From contig JAAVZD010000004.1 in the NCBI GenBank assembly GCA_022791475.1, forward strand, positions 124,001 to 188,000: 64,000 bases of DNA. Direction: 5' to 3'. This DNA is from Clostridia bacterium. GTDB taxonomy: Bacteria > Bacillota_A > Clostridia > TANB77 > CAG-508. Positions 26,779 to 36,379 of this stretch are shown here, in pieces. Each line of letters starts with the position of its first letter. The first letter of the stretch is position 1. A program made the position numbers and the translations under genes. Under the pieces are notes generated by a model that saw only the letters and a list, made by a program, of their open reading frames with translations, had not been told where the DNA came from and searched no databases.

Positions 26779-27664
26779 GGAAATATACAATAGAAGAAGA
26801 ACTGAAAATAGAGTTAGAGTATCAACTTCTAGAGTAAATGTAAAAAAAGAAACGAAACTTACATTATATAAAAAATTGATTTTACAAATATTAATTTGTT
26901 TTGTACTATATTTTATATTTTATTTAATAAAAAATTCTAATTACATATTTTCAGAAAATTTTATAAATAAAACAAGAGAATTTTTATCATATGATATAAA
27001 CTTTGGAAATGCTTATAATTCAGTAGTTGAGTATTATAATAACCATATAAAATCTTTTTTTATAGTAGAAGATAAAAAAGAAAATGAAGAGCAAAACACA
27101 ATAACTAATGAAGTACAAGAAAATACGCAAACAACAAATGAAATACAAGAAGGAGGAATAGGAGGAGGAGAAGATGAACTTCTGCAAGAAAGTGAAAATA
27201 AAGTTCAAGAGACTTCTAATGAGCCAGTAGTACAGCTTTCACAAATGGAATTAGATGCAAAAGAAATTAAAGAAAAATATAGTATGATTTTACCACTTAC
27301 AGGCTATACAACTACTTCAAGATATGGCCCAAGAACACCAACAGATATTGTTTCAGCAAATCATAAGGGAATAGATATAGGGGCAAATGAAGGAACAGTA
27401 TTTATTGCAGCTATGAGTGGAACAGTAACAATAGCATCTGGAGAAGGATCATATGGAAATCATATTTTTATAGAAAATGGAGATGTTATAACAGTATATG
27501 CACATTGTAAAACACTATATGTAAAACCAGGGGACAAAGTAGAACAAGGTCAGAAGATAGGTGAAGTAGGTTCAACAGGAAATGCAACAGGACCACATTT
27601 ACACTTTGAAATACGAAAAAGTGGAAGAACTGTAGACCCAGAATATATTTTACAATTTGCGTAA
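26735..27664 (+). CDS. spoIVFA: SpoIVFA-like membrane M23 protein
   Basis: 309 residues. Basic N-terminus, membrane span at about 46-67, long acidic Glu/Asn linker, then a complete M23 domain: SRYGPRTPTD, HKGIDIGA (H, D), TVYAHCK, and GPHLHFEIRKSG (HxH). The next gene is the SpoIVFB metalloprotease, and SpoIVFA is its partner and inhibitor in the sigma-K checkpoint. Unlike many SpoIVFA proteins the zinc ligands look intact, so it may also cut cell wall. TTG start after AAGAGG. Confidence 0.75.
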   Translation: MERVLSPEERIRRAEEIYNRRRTENRVRVSTSRVNVKKETKLTLYKKLILQILICFVLYFIFYLIKNSNYIFSENFINKTREFLSYDINFGNAYNSVVEYYNNHIKSFFIVEDKKENEEQNTITNEVQENTQTTNEIQEGGIGGGEDELLQESENKVQETSNEPVVQLSQMELDAKEIKEKYSMILPLTGYTTTSRYGPRTPTDIVSANHKGIDIGANEGTVFIAAMSGTVTIASGEGSYGNHIFIENGDVITVYAHCKTLYVKPGDKVEQGQKIGEVGSTGNATGPHLHFEIRKSGRTVDPEYILQFA

Positions 27665-27679
27665 AAAAGGAATTTGATT

Positions 27680-28333
27680 ATGAGAATTAGAATTAATTTA
27701 AAAATATTTTTATTTATATTAATTTTTATTGTAACAAAACAAATAAAAATATATGGAATATTAATGCTATTTGCATTTATTCATGAACTAGGGCATATGA
27801 TAGTTGGAATATTATTAGGCTTTAAACCTGACAAGTTAGAAATAATGCCATACGGGGTATCTGTGGGATTTAATGTTAAATGTGAAGACTACAACAAAAA
27901 AATAAAAAATGGAAATATGTTAGCCATAAAAAAACTAATAATTGCTTTAGCAGGGCCATTAACTAATTTTATAATAACTATAATATTTTTAATGGCAAAT
28001 ATAAAATTTTTCGGAATTGAAAGAGAGTTAGTAATATACAGTAACATTTTAATAGGAATATTCAATTTAATACCAATTTATCCATTAGATGGTGGAAGAG
28101 TTATCAAGAATATTTTACATATTATATTAGGATTACAAAATTCATATAAGTATACAAATCAAATATCAAAAATAACAATTTGCTTATTAACAGGAATATG
28201 TAGTATAGCAATTTTATATATAAAAAATGTAGCATTATTATTAATACTTGGATATTTATGGTATTTAGTTATATTAGAGAATAGAAAATATAATAGGAAA
28301 ATGCAAATATTAAATAACATACAAAAAGCATAG
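27680..28333 (+). CDS. spoIVFB: SpoIVFB-like M50 intramembrane metalloprotease
   Basis: 217 residues, about six membrane spans. The zinc site HELGHM lies near residue 35 and the third ligand region is NLIPIYPLDGGRVIKNILH near 133 (NPDG-type). It releases active sigma-K in the mother cell during sporulation. ATG 27680 with AAAAAAGGA 9 bases before is better than TTG 27674. It follows the SpoIVFA-like gene after 15 bases, the classical pair. Confidence 0.85.
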   Translation: MRIRINLKIFLFILIFIVTKQIKIYGILMLFAFIHELGHMIVGILLGFKPDKLEIMPYGVSVGFNVKCEDYNKKIKNGNMLAIKKLIIALAGPLTNFIITIIFLMANIKFFGIERELVIYSNILIGIFNLIPIYPLDGGRVIKNILHIILGLQNSYKYTNQISKITICLLTGICSIAILYIKNVALLLILGYLWYLVILENRKYNRKMQILNNIQKA

Positions 28334-28360
28334 TTGTTAAAAATAGCAACTATGTTTTTT
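28330..28360 (+). terminator. Rho-independent terminator
   Basis: ATAGTTGTT and AGCAACTAT arms followed by TTTTTT. Confidence 0.8.
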
Positions 28361-28444
28361 GACATGAAATAATTATGACATTAAAATTATATAAAATTGT
28401 TCCCAAAACTATTATTCAAAGGTACATAAATACGGTGAAATTCC

Positions 28445-28473
28445 TTGACATTCTAATATTTTAGTGCGATAAT
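28445..28473 (+). promoter_or_regulatory. Probable promoter of scpB
   Basis: TTGACA at 28445-28450 and GATAAT at 28468-28473, spacer 17. Confidence 0.7.
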
Positions 28474-28502
28474 AATGTGGTATAAAAGGAGAAATTTTAG
28501 TT

Positions 28503-29220
28503 ATGGAAATAGAAAAATTAAAAGCAATAATAGAGGCAATATTATTTGCATGTGGAAGAGAAGTAAAAATAAATGAATTAATGTCTGCACTAGAACTTAG
28601 TGGAGAAGATGTATTAAATATAATAGAAAGTCTAAAAGCTGACTATGAAATGAATAATAGAGGAATTGAAATAATAAAAGTAAATGATGGTTTTCAATTA
28701 ACTACAAAAAAAGAATACTATGAATACATATATCCAATTTTTGATAAAAGAAGTAAGCCAAACCTAACAAATGCAGCATTAGAAACACTATCAATAGTAG
28801 CGTATAACCCAAAAATAACAAGACCAGAAATAGAAGCAATACGTGGAGTTAACTCAGATGGAACAATGTATAAGCTATTAGAATATAACCTAATAGAGGC
28901 AGTAGGAAAAGCAGATGCCCCAGGAAGACCAACAATGTATGAAGTAACACCAGATTTTTACAGAATGTTTGGATTCTCAAACATGGAAGAACTACCAGAA
29001 CTTCCAAGGTATAAATTAGATGAGAATCAACAAATAGTTATTGATGAAATAATAGAAGAAAATAAAGAACAAGAAGAGATAAAAGAAGAAAAAAATCAAG
29101 AAATAGATAACAACGAAAACAACGAAGAAACACGGGGCACCGTGCTTAGAACAAACAGAACAATTAAGTGAACAGCCAAATGAGGCTCCAATGCCCGAAA
29201 GGGAAAATGAGGAAAAATAA
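28503..29220 (+). CDS. scpB: Segregation and condensation protein B; CGG +1 site in the tail
   Basis: ScpB is the winged-helix kleisin partner of SMC. Residues 1-175 are typical (IEAILFACGREVKINELM, TLSIVAYNPKITRPEIEAIRGVNSDG, GRPTMYEVT). After an acidic tail the zero frame meets CGG at 29133-29135 and runs 12 codons more to 29171 with Arg/Thr-rich residues. Skipping C29133 gives GGG and 28 more Glu/Pro-rich residues to 29220, matching the tail before it. The tail is not conserved, so support is compositional only. The bases ACGGGGCACCGTGC here also occur in an intergenic repeat at 55430, so the tail may contain repeat sequence. Confidence 0.85.
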
Positions 29221-29237
29221 TAAATAGCAGAATGGCA

Positions 29238-29330
29238 GGTTGGGGACGGTTCCTAATCGGAAACAAGATAGAGAAGAACAAAAAGCAAAGAACTAAAATA
29301 ATCTGGATAGATTAGGAACTGTCCCCAACC
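29238..29330. repeat. Inverted repeat pair related to the REP-like family
   Basis: GGTTGGGGACGGTTCCTAAT at 29238 is matched by its complement at 29310-29330 with one mismatch. Diverged relatives of the REP-like repeat in opposite orientation, between scpB and proS. Confidence 0.7.
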
Positions 29331-29366
29331 GGAAGCCAATAAGAAAAAGATAAAAAGGAGAAAAAA

Positions 29367-30791
29367 ATGAAAAATAAAGCAATAACACCAAGAAATGAAG
29401 ATTTCGCAAAATGGTATACAGATGTAGTAAAAGCTGCACGTTTAGCAGCATATTCGAATGTTAAAGGATGTGTAGTAATAGAACCAAATGGTTATGCAAT
29501 ATGGGAAAAAATGCAAGCAACTTTAGATAAAATGTTTAAAGAAACAGGGCATCAAAATGTATGTATGCCAATGTTAATACCAGAAAACCTAATGAGAAAA
29601 GAAGGAGAACTAATAAATGGTTTTGCACCAGAAGTAGCATGGGTAACACAAGGAGGAGAAAAAGAGCTAGACGAAAGAATGTGTATAAGACCAACTTCCG
29701 AAACACTATTTAGTGACTACTATGCAGGAGTAGTAAACTCATATAGAGACTTACCTTTAAAATATAATCAATGGTGTAGTGTACTAAGATGGGAAAAAGA
29801 AACAAGACCATTCTTACGTTCAAGAGAATTCTTATGGCAAGAAGGACATACAATACATGAAACAGCAAAAGAAGCAGAAGAAGAAACAAGACAAATGCTA
29901 GAAATATATAAAAAATTCTTTGAAGAATATTTAGCAATACCAGTTATAACAGGAAGAAAAACAGAAAAAGAAAAATTTGCAGGAGCTGAATACACATTAA
30001 CAGTAGAAGCCCTAATGTATAATGGAGTATCACTTCAATCAGGAACATCACACTACTTTGGACAAAAATTCTCTAAAGCATATGATATATCTTTCTCAAA
30101 CAGAGAAAATGAGCAAGAATATGTATATCAAACATCATGGGGAGTTTCAACTAGAATGATAGGTGGGCTAATAATGGTACATAGTGATGAAGCAGGTTTA
30201 GTACTTCCACCTAAAATAGCACCAAGACAAGTAGTAATAGTACCAATTGGAGGAGCAGAAGAAGTTAAAAACTTAAGCCAAAAAGCATATAATGAACTAA
30301 AAAATGCAGGAATAAGTGTATATATAGATGACTCAGAAAAATCACCAGGTTTCAGATTTGCAGAAAGTGAAGTAAATGGAATTCCAGTAAGAATAGAAAT
30401 AGGAGAAAGAGACCTAAAAGAAAACAAAATAACATTTGCACGTAGAGACACAAGAGAAAAACTAGTAGAAACAGCAGATGTAGACTTCGCAAAATATGTA
30501 GAAAAACTTTTAGAAGATATACAAAATAATCTATATAATAAAGCATTAGAAAGAAGAAACGAATTAACATATGAATGTACATCTTTAGAAGAAGTAGAAA
30601 AAATAATGAACGAAAAGCCAGGTTTTGTAAAAGCGATGTGGTGCGGAGACGAAGAATGCGAACTTAAAATGAAAGAAATAAAAGGAACAAAATCAAGATG
30701 TATATTAGAAAATGAAAAACCAATCCACGATAAATGTATAGTATGTGGAAAAGAGGCTAAACATTTAGTAGTTTGGGGAATACAATATTAA
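29367..30791 (+). CDS. proS: Prolyl-tRNA synthetase, archaeal/eukaryal-like type
   Basis: 474 residues, class II. Motif 2 is RWEKETRPFLRSREFLWQEGHT and motif 3 is GLVLPPKIAPRQVV plus the preceding TRMIGGLIMVH. It lacks the large bacterial insertion domain. The C-terminus has the extra Cys-bearing domain (MWCGDEECELKMKEIKG ... CIVCGKEAKHLVVWGIQY) of the ProS type 3 found in archaea, eukaryotes and some Firmicutes. Start after AAAAGGAG. Confidence 0.95.
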   Translation: MKNKAITPRNEDFAKWYTDVVKAARLAAYSNVKGCVVIEPNGYAIWEKMQATLDKMFKETGHQNVCMPMLIPENLMRKEGELINGFAPEVAWVTQGGEKELDERMCIRPTSETLFSDYYAGVVNSYRDLPLKYNQWCSVLRWEKETRPFLRSREFLWQEGHTIHETAKEAEEETRQMLEIYKKFFEEYLAIPVITGRKTEKEKFAGAEYTLTVEALMYNGVSLQSGTSHYFGQKFSKAYDISFSNRENEQEYVYQTSWGVSTRMIGGLIMVHSDEAGLVLPPKIAPRQVVIVPIGGAEEVKNLSQKAYNELKNAGISVYIDDSEKSPGFRFAESEVNGIPVRIEIGERDLKENKITFARRDTREKLVETADVDFAKYVEKLLEDIQNNLYNKALERRNELTYECTSLEEVEKIMNEKPGFVKAMWCGDEECELKMKEIKGTKSRCILENEKPIHDKCIVCGKEAKHLVVWGIQY

Positions 30792-30800
30792 AAAATGAAG

Positions 30801-30838
30801 AAATGGAAACAGTTACAAAATAATTGTTTCCATTTTTA
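30801..30838 (+). terminator. Rho-independent terminator
   Basis: AAATGGAAACAGTTA and TAATTGTTTCCATTTTT arms after proS. Confidence 0.85.
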
Positions 30839-30851
30839 GTATATAATTATA

Positions 30852-30880
30852 TTGACAAACAAGTTTACATTATATAATAT
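30852..30880 (+). promoter_or_regulatory. Sigma-A promoter
   Basis: TTGACA at 30852-30857 and TAATAT at 30875-30880, spacer 17. It lies inside the longest frame of the next gene and so argues for the start at 30912. Confidence 0.75.
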
Positions 30881-30911
30881 TAAAATAACAAATGAAATAG
30901 GAGAAAATACT

Positions 30912-32063
30912 ATGGAAGAAGAATTTGAGATAATGCCAATAGAACTAAATACAGATGCACACAATCATACAAGAGGCTCAGATGGAAGACAAACAACATT
31001 TAGAACTATGCTCAGAGCGTATAATAAAGGAATTAATACAATAGCAATAACAGACCATGATAGTGTACGAGGGTTTAGAAATTTAGAAAAAGACATATAT
31101 TCAGTTATGGGTACTATAAGAGAAGATAAATCTTATGATACTTCAAGAATATTAGAAATGCTAGAAAATATGAAAGTATTAAAAGGTACAGAATTAATAA
31201 CTTCATATAATGGTGTTATTGTAGAAGTTCTAGGATATAACTTTGATATTGAAAAAATGGAGCAAGAAATAGCAAATTTAAGAACTACTGTTAAAGAAAA
31301 GCCATATGAAGCTTTATATAAAGGATTCAATAAAATAATAGATGAAAAAGGTTTAAAATTTGATAAATCAGTTTTAGATGAAGCATATGAAAAAATAAAG
31401 ACAGAAGGAAAAGGTGGAGTAGTTGGTCCATTCTATAATGAATTAATAAAACATGAAGAAAATAAAAAATTACTAAAATATACAGATGAAAACGGAGAAG
31501 AAAAAGAAGCAGAAACATTGAAATTATTTATAAATAAACATTTATACAATAAAAAATCTCCTTTATTTGTAGATATGTCAAGTACAAGGCCAACATTAAA
31601 AGACACAATAGATGCAATTCATAGAGCAGGTGGACAAGCATTTTTAGCACATGCAGGAAGATATAAAGACAAAATGCCAGTAGAAGAGTATATTGATGAC
31701 ATGATAGCAGAAGGGCTAGATGGCTTAGAAGTATACTATCCAGACCATACAGATGAGCTTAGAGAATTTTTACTAGGAAAAGTAAAGGAACATGGAATTA
31801 AAGCTTCAGGTGGAAGTGATGACCATCACGCAGAAAAAGAAGGAATACAATACCAAACAGGAAGAGTAGCAGTTCCAGATATACCAGAAACAAGATGGAT
31901 TAAAGAGACTTGTGAAAGTGGAAAAGACTTTTTAAATGAATCAATAGAAATTGAAGAAGCTATAAAAGAATTAAGAGAATTAAAAGAACTTAGAAACAAA
32001 AAAGTTAAAGAAAATAAAGAACTTGACAAACAACTAAATGAAAAACAAGAAATTTCTAGATAG
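30912..32063 (+). CDS. PHP-domain metal-dependent phosphoesterase
   Basis: 383 residues. PHP motifs in order: DAHNHTRGSDG (about 15), ITDHDSVRGF (about 43), FLAHAGRY (about 242) and GSDDHHAEKEG (about 298). Such stand-alone PHP proteins are metal-dependent phosphatases or nucleases; substrate unknown. The C-terminal 60 residues are a charged coiled coil (EEAIKELRELKELRNKK). ATG 30912 after AGGAG. Confidence 0.8.
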   Translation: MEEEFEIMPIELNTDAHNHTRGSDGRQTTFRTMLRAYNKGINTIAITDHDSVRGFRNLEKDIYSVMGTIREDKSYDTSRILEMLENMKVLKGTELITSYNGVIVEVLGYNFDIEKMEQEIANLRTTVKEKPYEALYKGFNKIIDEKGLKFDKSVLDEAYEKIKTEGKGGVVGPFYNELIKHEENKKLLKYTDENGEEKEAETLKLFINKHLYNKKSPLFVDMSSTRPTLKDTIDAIHRAGGQAFLAHAGRYKDKMPVEEYIDDMIAEGLDGLEVYYPDHTDELREFLLGKVKEHGIKASGGSDDHHAEKEGIQYQTGRVAVPDIPETRWIKETCESGKDFLNESIEIEEAIKELRELKELRNKKVKENKELDKQLNEKQEISR

Positions 32064-32075
32064 GGGGCTTTAATT

Positions 32076-32354
32076 ATGTTTGAAAAAATAAAAAATATAT
32101 TAAAAAGATTATTCAAAAAACAAAGCTTGCTAGAAGAAGGCATACTAAAAACCGAAGTAAAACAAACAAACTTTAAACAAGAGCTAATAGAAAACACAGC
32201 AATATATAATACTCAAAAAATGTATGACGAAGGCAAAATAACAGAAGACGACATGCAAATAAGCGAAATACGAAAATTAATAAGTGTATACAAAGAGCAA
32301 ATAAATATATTAGATAGAGAGATTATTGCAAAAAAAGAAAAATATAACAAGTAA
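32076..32354 (+). CDS. Small helical protein of unknown function
   Basis: 92 residues, basic N-terminal amphipathic helix (MFEKIKNILKRLFKKQ) then coiled coil. Starts 12 bases after the PHP gene and has the weak site GGGGGC; probably co-transcribed. No family recognised. Confidence 0.65.
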   Translation: MFEKIKNILKRLFKKQSLLEEGILKTEVKQTNFKQELIENTAIYNTQKMYDEGKITEDDMQISEIRKLISVYKEQINILDREIIAKKEKYNK

Positions 32355-32361
32355 AAAAAAT

Positions 32362-32390
32362 TTGACAAAATTATGTAAATGGTGTATAAT
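32362..32390 (+). promoter_or_regulatory. Consensus sigma-A promoter
   Basis: TTGACA at 32362-32367, TATAAT at 32385-32390, spacer 17, perfect in both boxes. Drives the single gene at 32434. Confidence 0.85.
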
Positions 32391-32433
32391 TATTGTATAA
32401 CTATAAATTTATCATAATTTAGGAGGTATTTCT

Positions 32434-32793
32434 ATGAACATGACAACAGCTAAGGTTGAAAATCGGAAAGGCGAATTTTTAGTATCAGAGTATGATGACT
32501 TGTATTTCGGAGTAGAAGAAAGTCAGGTAGAACAAATAACAAGAAAAGCACCATATGCAGGAGAAAGAGAAGTAGCAATTTTACTGGCTACTATAACCGA
32601 AGCAAGAATAATTCCTACATGGAAGAAAAATACCTATAAAGAGGTAGAGCATGCAGACGATGCGATTGTGAAACTGCTTCAAAGATATGATATTGATAAC
32701 TTAAATGATATCTTTGAAGATTTGAGGTATCACGAAATCAAAAGTGTACTCGAATCTGATGACCCTGTAGCGGCGTTGAATAATGTTTGCTAA
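32434..32793 (+). CDS. Accessory protein of unknown function; CGG read in frame
   Basis: 119 residues with its own perfect promoter, AGGAGG site and terminator. Codon 11 is CGG (32464) and the frame continues normally through it, since a +1 shift would stop within four codons. Codon use (GCG, GTG, GAC) is less A-biased than that of neighbours, suggesting transfer. Contents: EREVAILLATITEARIIPTWKKN and DDAIVKLLQRYDIDNLNDIFEDL, mainly helical. No family recognised. Similar in style to the single-gene units at 2661 and 35497. Confidence 0.6.
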   Translation: MNMTTAKVENRKGEFLVSEYDDLYFGVEESQVEQITRKAPYAGEREVAILLATITEARIIPTWKKNTYKEVEHADDAIVKLLQRYDIDNLNDIFEDLRYHEIKSVLESDDPVAALNNVC

Positions 32794-32821
32794 AACCCAA
32801 GATTCACAAAAAAGAAATACG

Positions 32822-32855
32822 AAAAAACTGGTAGAAATCTACCAGTTTTTTATTA
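32822..32855. terminator. Terminator between convergent genes
   Basis: AAAAAACTGGTAGA and TCTACCAGTTTTTT arms between the accessory gene and leuS. Confidence 0.85.
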
Positions 32856-35270
32856 TTTTACAACTATATTATAAATTTTATTTTTAACATAAATTTCTTT
32901 AATAATAGTTTTCCCCTCTAACAATGCACAAACTGTCTCATTTTTGTGAACAACTTCTTTTACAGTTTCTTCTTCTGAATTTAAAGGAACTGTAACTGTA
33001 GCTTTTAGTTTTCCATTAAATTGAACAGGAATTTCTATTTCACTATCTATTGTTTTAGCTTCATCAAATATAGGCCAAGTTGATTCACATATTGGGCTAA
33101 ATCCTAACTCTTCATTAAGTTCTTCTGTAATATGAGGAGCAATTGGGTTTAATAATGTTAAAAGTAATTTATAATCTTGTTTAGATATTTGTTTTTCGTC
33201 ATCATAACTATTTGCTAAAATCATTAAAGCTGATACGGCTGTATTATAAGACATATTACTTAAATCAGTTTGAACTTTTTTAATAGTTTTATGAATTATA
33301 CTTTCTAGTTTTGAAGAATATTCTTCTCCATCAACAACTTTTTCTTTCAAACGAATAACTTTATCAATAAAACGCTTACATCCCTTTAAAGAATCTGTAC
33401 TCCAAGGTGCGTCTTGAGTATAGTCTCCCATAAACATTTCATAAACTCTTAAAGTATCTGCACCATATTCTTTAACAATATCATCAGGGTTAATAACATT
33501 ACCCTTAGATTTACTCATTTTCTCATTATTTGAACCAAGTACCATACCATGACTTACACGAGTCCAAATCATTTCTTTATTAGGTACTAAACCAATATTA
33601 TATAAGAATTGAACCCAGAACCTTGCATAAAGTAAATGTCTTGCAGTATGTTCCATACCACCATTATACCAGTCAACTCTATTCCAATATTTCATAGCAT
33701 CCATAGAAGCAAATTCTTTATCATTATGTGCATCCATAAATCTTAAGAAATACCAGCTAGAACCTGCCCAGTTAGGCATTGTATCAGTTTCTCTCTTAGC
33801 TGGGGCACCACAACATGGGCAAGTGGTATTAACCCAGTCTTTAATATTTGCAAGAGGGCTTTCTCCATCTTCAGTAGGCTCATATTCTGCAACATCTGGT
33901 AATAATAAAGGTAGGTCTTCCTCTTTCATAGGTTGCCATCCACATTTTTCGCAATAAATCATAGGAATAGGTTCACCCCAGAAACGTTGACGTGAGAAAA
34001 TCCAATCTCTCATTTTATAATTATTAACTTTTCTTGCAATACCCATATTTACTAATTTTTCAGTAATAGCATCTTTTGCTTCTTCAACAGTTAAACCAGT
34101 AAATTCTTCTGAGTTAATTAGTTTACAACCTTTACCTAAATAATCTTGTTTTTCAAAAGCTTCATTTGATGTATTTTTTCCATCAATTACTTGAAGCATA
34201 TCTAGGTTATGCTCTACAGCGTATTCAAAATCTCTTTGGTCATGAGAAGGAACAGCCATAACAGCGCCTGTACCATAATCACCTAAAACGAAATCACCTA
34301 AGAAAATAGGAACTTCTTTTCCATTAATAGGGTTAATAGCACTAACACCTTGAAGCTTACAACCAGTTTTACCTTTATTAAGCTCAGTTCTTTCCATACT
34401 ACTCTTTTTAGCTGTTTCTTTAATATATTCATTAACCTCTTCTTTATTAGTAACCATAGGCATAAGTTCTTTAATAAGTTTACCATCTGGAGCAATAACA
34501 AAAAATGTTATACCATAAACTGTTTCAATACAAGTTGTGAAAATTGAGAAACTTCCACCTTGTTTAATTTTAACGTCGAGTTCAACACCAGTAGATTTAC
34601 CAATCCAGTTAATTTGACCAAGTTTAACTCTAGGAGCAAAGTTTGTATTATCTAAGCCTTTAAGTAGGTCTTCAGAATAATCACTCATTCTAAGCATCCA
34701 TTGAGATTTTTCTTTTTGCTCAACTTGGCTTCCACATCTTTCACAAATGCCACCAGCAGCATCTTCATTAGATAAAACGCTTTTGCAAGTAGGGCACCAG
34801 TTAACACCTATAGTATCTTTATAAGCCATACCATGTTTATAAAATTGTAAAAATTGCCATTGAGTCCATTTATAATATTCAGGGTCAGTAGTAGAAAATT
34901 CTCTAGACCAATCAAAAGAAAAGCCTAAATCCTTCATTTGCCCTTTAAAAGTTGAAATATTTTCCTTAACAGCATCCTTTGGGTGAATATGGTTTTTAAT
35001 AGCATATTGCTCAGCAGGAGCACCAAAAGCATCCCAACCCATAGGGTATAAAACATTGTAACCTTGCATTCTCTTCATTCTAGCAAGAGCATCTTGCGCA
35101 GTATAACTTCTAACATGCCCAACATGTAAGCCTGCTCCAGAAGGGTAAGGAAATTCTACTAAAATATAATAAGGGTCTTTTTTAGCGTTACCCGTAACAG
35201 CCTTAAAAGACTCATTTTTATCCCAATAATTTTGCCATTTTTTTTCAATTTCATTAAAATTATAAGCCAC
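32853..35270 (-). CDS. leuS: Leucyl-tRNA synthetase
   Basis: 805 residues, class I. HIGH-type motif PSGAGLHVGHVRSYTAQD near 40-57, zinc-type Cys pairs (CPTC, CERCG), CP1 editing domain in the middle (GYGTGAVMAVPSHDQRDFEYA), and NEKMSKSKGNVI (KMSKS) near 578. Length and order are those of bacterial LeuRS. No T-box was found upstream; the 225-base leader region contains a REP-like repeat. A tRNA-Leu(UAA) gene lies at 58061. Confidence 0.97.
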   Translation of the reverse strand: MAYNFNEIEKKWQNYWDKNESFKAVTGNAKKDPYYILVEFPYPSGAGLHVGHVRSYTAQDALARMKRMQGYNVLYPMGWDAFGAPAEQYAIKNHIHPKDAVKENISTFKGQMKDLGFSFDWSREFSTTDPEYYKWTQWQFLQFYKHGMAYKDTIGVNWCPTCKSVLSNEDAAGGICERCGSQVEQKEKSQWMLRMSDYSEDLLKGLDNTNFAPRVKLGQINWIGKSTGVELDVKIKQGGSFSIFTTCIETVYGITFFVIAPDGKLIKELMPMVTNKEEVNEYIKETAKKSSMERTELNKGKTGCKLQGVSAINPINGKEVPIFLGDFVLGDYGTGAVMAVPSHDQRDFEYAVEHNLDMLQVIDGKNTSNEAFEKQDYLGKGCKLINSEEFTGLTVEEAKDAITEKLVNMGIARKVNNYKMRDWIFSRQRFWGEPIPMIYCEKCGWQPMKEEDLPLLLPDVAEYEPTEDGESPLANIKDWVNTTCPCCGAPAKRETDTMPNWAGSSWYFLRFMDAHNDKEFASMDAMKYWNRVDWYNGGMEHTARHLLYARFWVQFLYNIGLVPNKEMIWTRVSHGMVLGSNNEKMSKSKGNVINPDDIVKEYGADTLRVYEMFMGDYTQDAPWSTDSLKGCKRFIDKVIRLKEKVVDGEEYSSKLESIIHKTIKKVQTDLSNMSYNTAVSALMILANSYDDEKQISKQDYKLLLTLLNPIAPHITEELNEELGFSPICESTWPIFDEAKTIDSEIEIPVQFNGKLKATVTVPLNSEEETVKEVVHKNETVCALLEGKTIIKEIYVKNKIYNIVVK

Positions 35271-35292
35271 CTAAAATCATCCTCTCTTTTTT

Positions 35293-35341
35293 GTTCCCAT
35301 TGGGGACGTTTCCAAATGGGAAATCTGTCACTTTTGGGAAC
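35293..35341 (+). repeat. REP-like repeat, full copy
   Basis: GTTCCCATTGGGGACGTTTC...AAATCTGTCACTTTTGGGAAC, upstream of leuS. Best match to the full consensus. Confidence 0.85.
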
Positions 35342-35496
35342 TTTTAATAATATTGGTATTATACTACATTATTTGGGGAAATGGAAGGGAAAAATTAAAA
35401 TTAGTTGCAAATTATGGTAAACTATGGTAAAATATTAATATTGATTTTTTAGTAACTATAAATAATAATTTATTTTTTGTAAAGGAGAAAGCGAAT

Positions 35497-35913
35497 ATGG
35501 CATTAGTATGGGCAAGTCAATCATTAGTACTTGAAGGATACGCATATTTTAAAGAAAGAGCACATTTATTTGCTAAAACTAATTACGTAAAAAAGCCTAT
35601 ATATGCGCTCACAGGAGTATCAATTATATGTGATGAATCAGAAGTAGAATCAGTTATTGAAGAAAAAATAAAAGAAAAAGTGGCACAATCAGAAGGCTGG
35701 GGAGAAAAATTTGAAGGTTGGAGTTCCTATCGCAAATATTGCAAACCAGATGAAATGTATGAATATCCAGAAGGAAAAGAGTTTGAACTGAAAGTTGAAT
35801 ACATTAGAGATTGGAAGATGCAAAAGGTAATTGATAGACTTGACGCAAAGCAATTTGCTATTTTGTGTAAAGAACTTGGAATTAGTGGCGGAGAAGCAGT
35901 AGCAAGAATTTAA
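35497..35913 (+). CDS. Accessory protein of unknown function
   Basis: 138 residues (MALVWASQSLVLEGYAYFKER...). Contains an aromatic/Gly-rich centre (SEGWGEKFEGWSSYRKYCKPDEMYEYPEG) and a helical C-terminus. AAAGGAG upstream and a strong terminator downstream make it a single unit. No family recognised, and codon use is less A-biased than that of core genes. Confidence 0.6.
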   Translation: MALVWASQSLVLEGYAYFKERAHLFAKTNYVKKPIYALTGVSIICDESEVESVIEEKIKEKVAQSEGWGEKFEGWSSYRKYCKPDEMYEYPEGKEFELKVEYIRDWKMQKVIDRLDAKQFAILCKELGISGGEAVARI

Positions 35914-35918
35914 AATGT

Positions 35919-35969
35919 AAAAAAGTTGTATAATTTACTAAATTTAGAAGATTATACAACTTTTTTTAT
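35919..35969 (+). terminator. Rho-independent terminator
   Basis: AAAAAGTTGTATAAT and ATTATACAACTTTTTTT arms. Confidence 0.85.
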
Positions 35970-36043
35970 TTGTTAAAATTGTAGTGAAAAAATTAAATAT
36001 ATATGATAAAATATATATAAATAAAAAATGGGGAAAAAATGAA

Positions 36044-36376
36044 ATGAATATAAAAGTAGGAGATTTATGCAAGCATTTTAAAGGAAATAGTTTATTAGAA
36101 AAGAATATATATGAAATCATCGCAGTAGACGTTACATATACAGGAGAGTCAGCAAATAAGCCATTAGATAATTTAGTAGTATATAAAAATTTATTTCAGG
36201 AAGGTAAACTTTTTACAAGAGAATATGATGATTTAATTGGAGAACTACCAGAAGAAAAACAAAAACAATATGGGCAGAAACATCGTATAGAGAAGCTTAC
36301 AGAAGATGAAATAAAAGTAATAAGAAGTAATGAATTTAAAAAAGAAAAATCAGATTATATGGAAAAATGTAGGTAG
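36044..36376 (+). CDS. DUF1653-domain protein
   Basis: 110 residues. KVGDLCKHFKGNSLLEKNIYEIIAVDVTYTGES... NLVVYKNLF ... TREYDDLIGE matches the short DUF1653 beta-domain (GxxYxHFKGxxY...VVY). Start taken at 36044 rather than 35984 because GGGGAA precedes it. Directly followed by a GNAT gene three bases away. Confidence 0.7.
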   Translation: MNIKVGDLCKHFKGNSLLEKNIYEIIAVDVTYTGESANKPLDNLVVYKNLFQEGKLFTREYDDLIGELPEEKQKQYGQKHRIEKLTEDEIKVIRSNEFKKEKSDYMEKCR

Positions 36377-36379
36377 TAA

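Noticed and set aside
29133..29171. Zero-frame end of scpB as certain
   Set aside because: Both ends are possible; the tail is unconserved, so neither is proven.
30852..30911. Start of the PHP protein at 30852
   Set aside because: That stretch is a good promoter (TTGACA-17-TAATAT); the start at 30912 has its own ribosome binding site.
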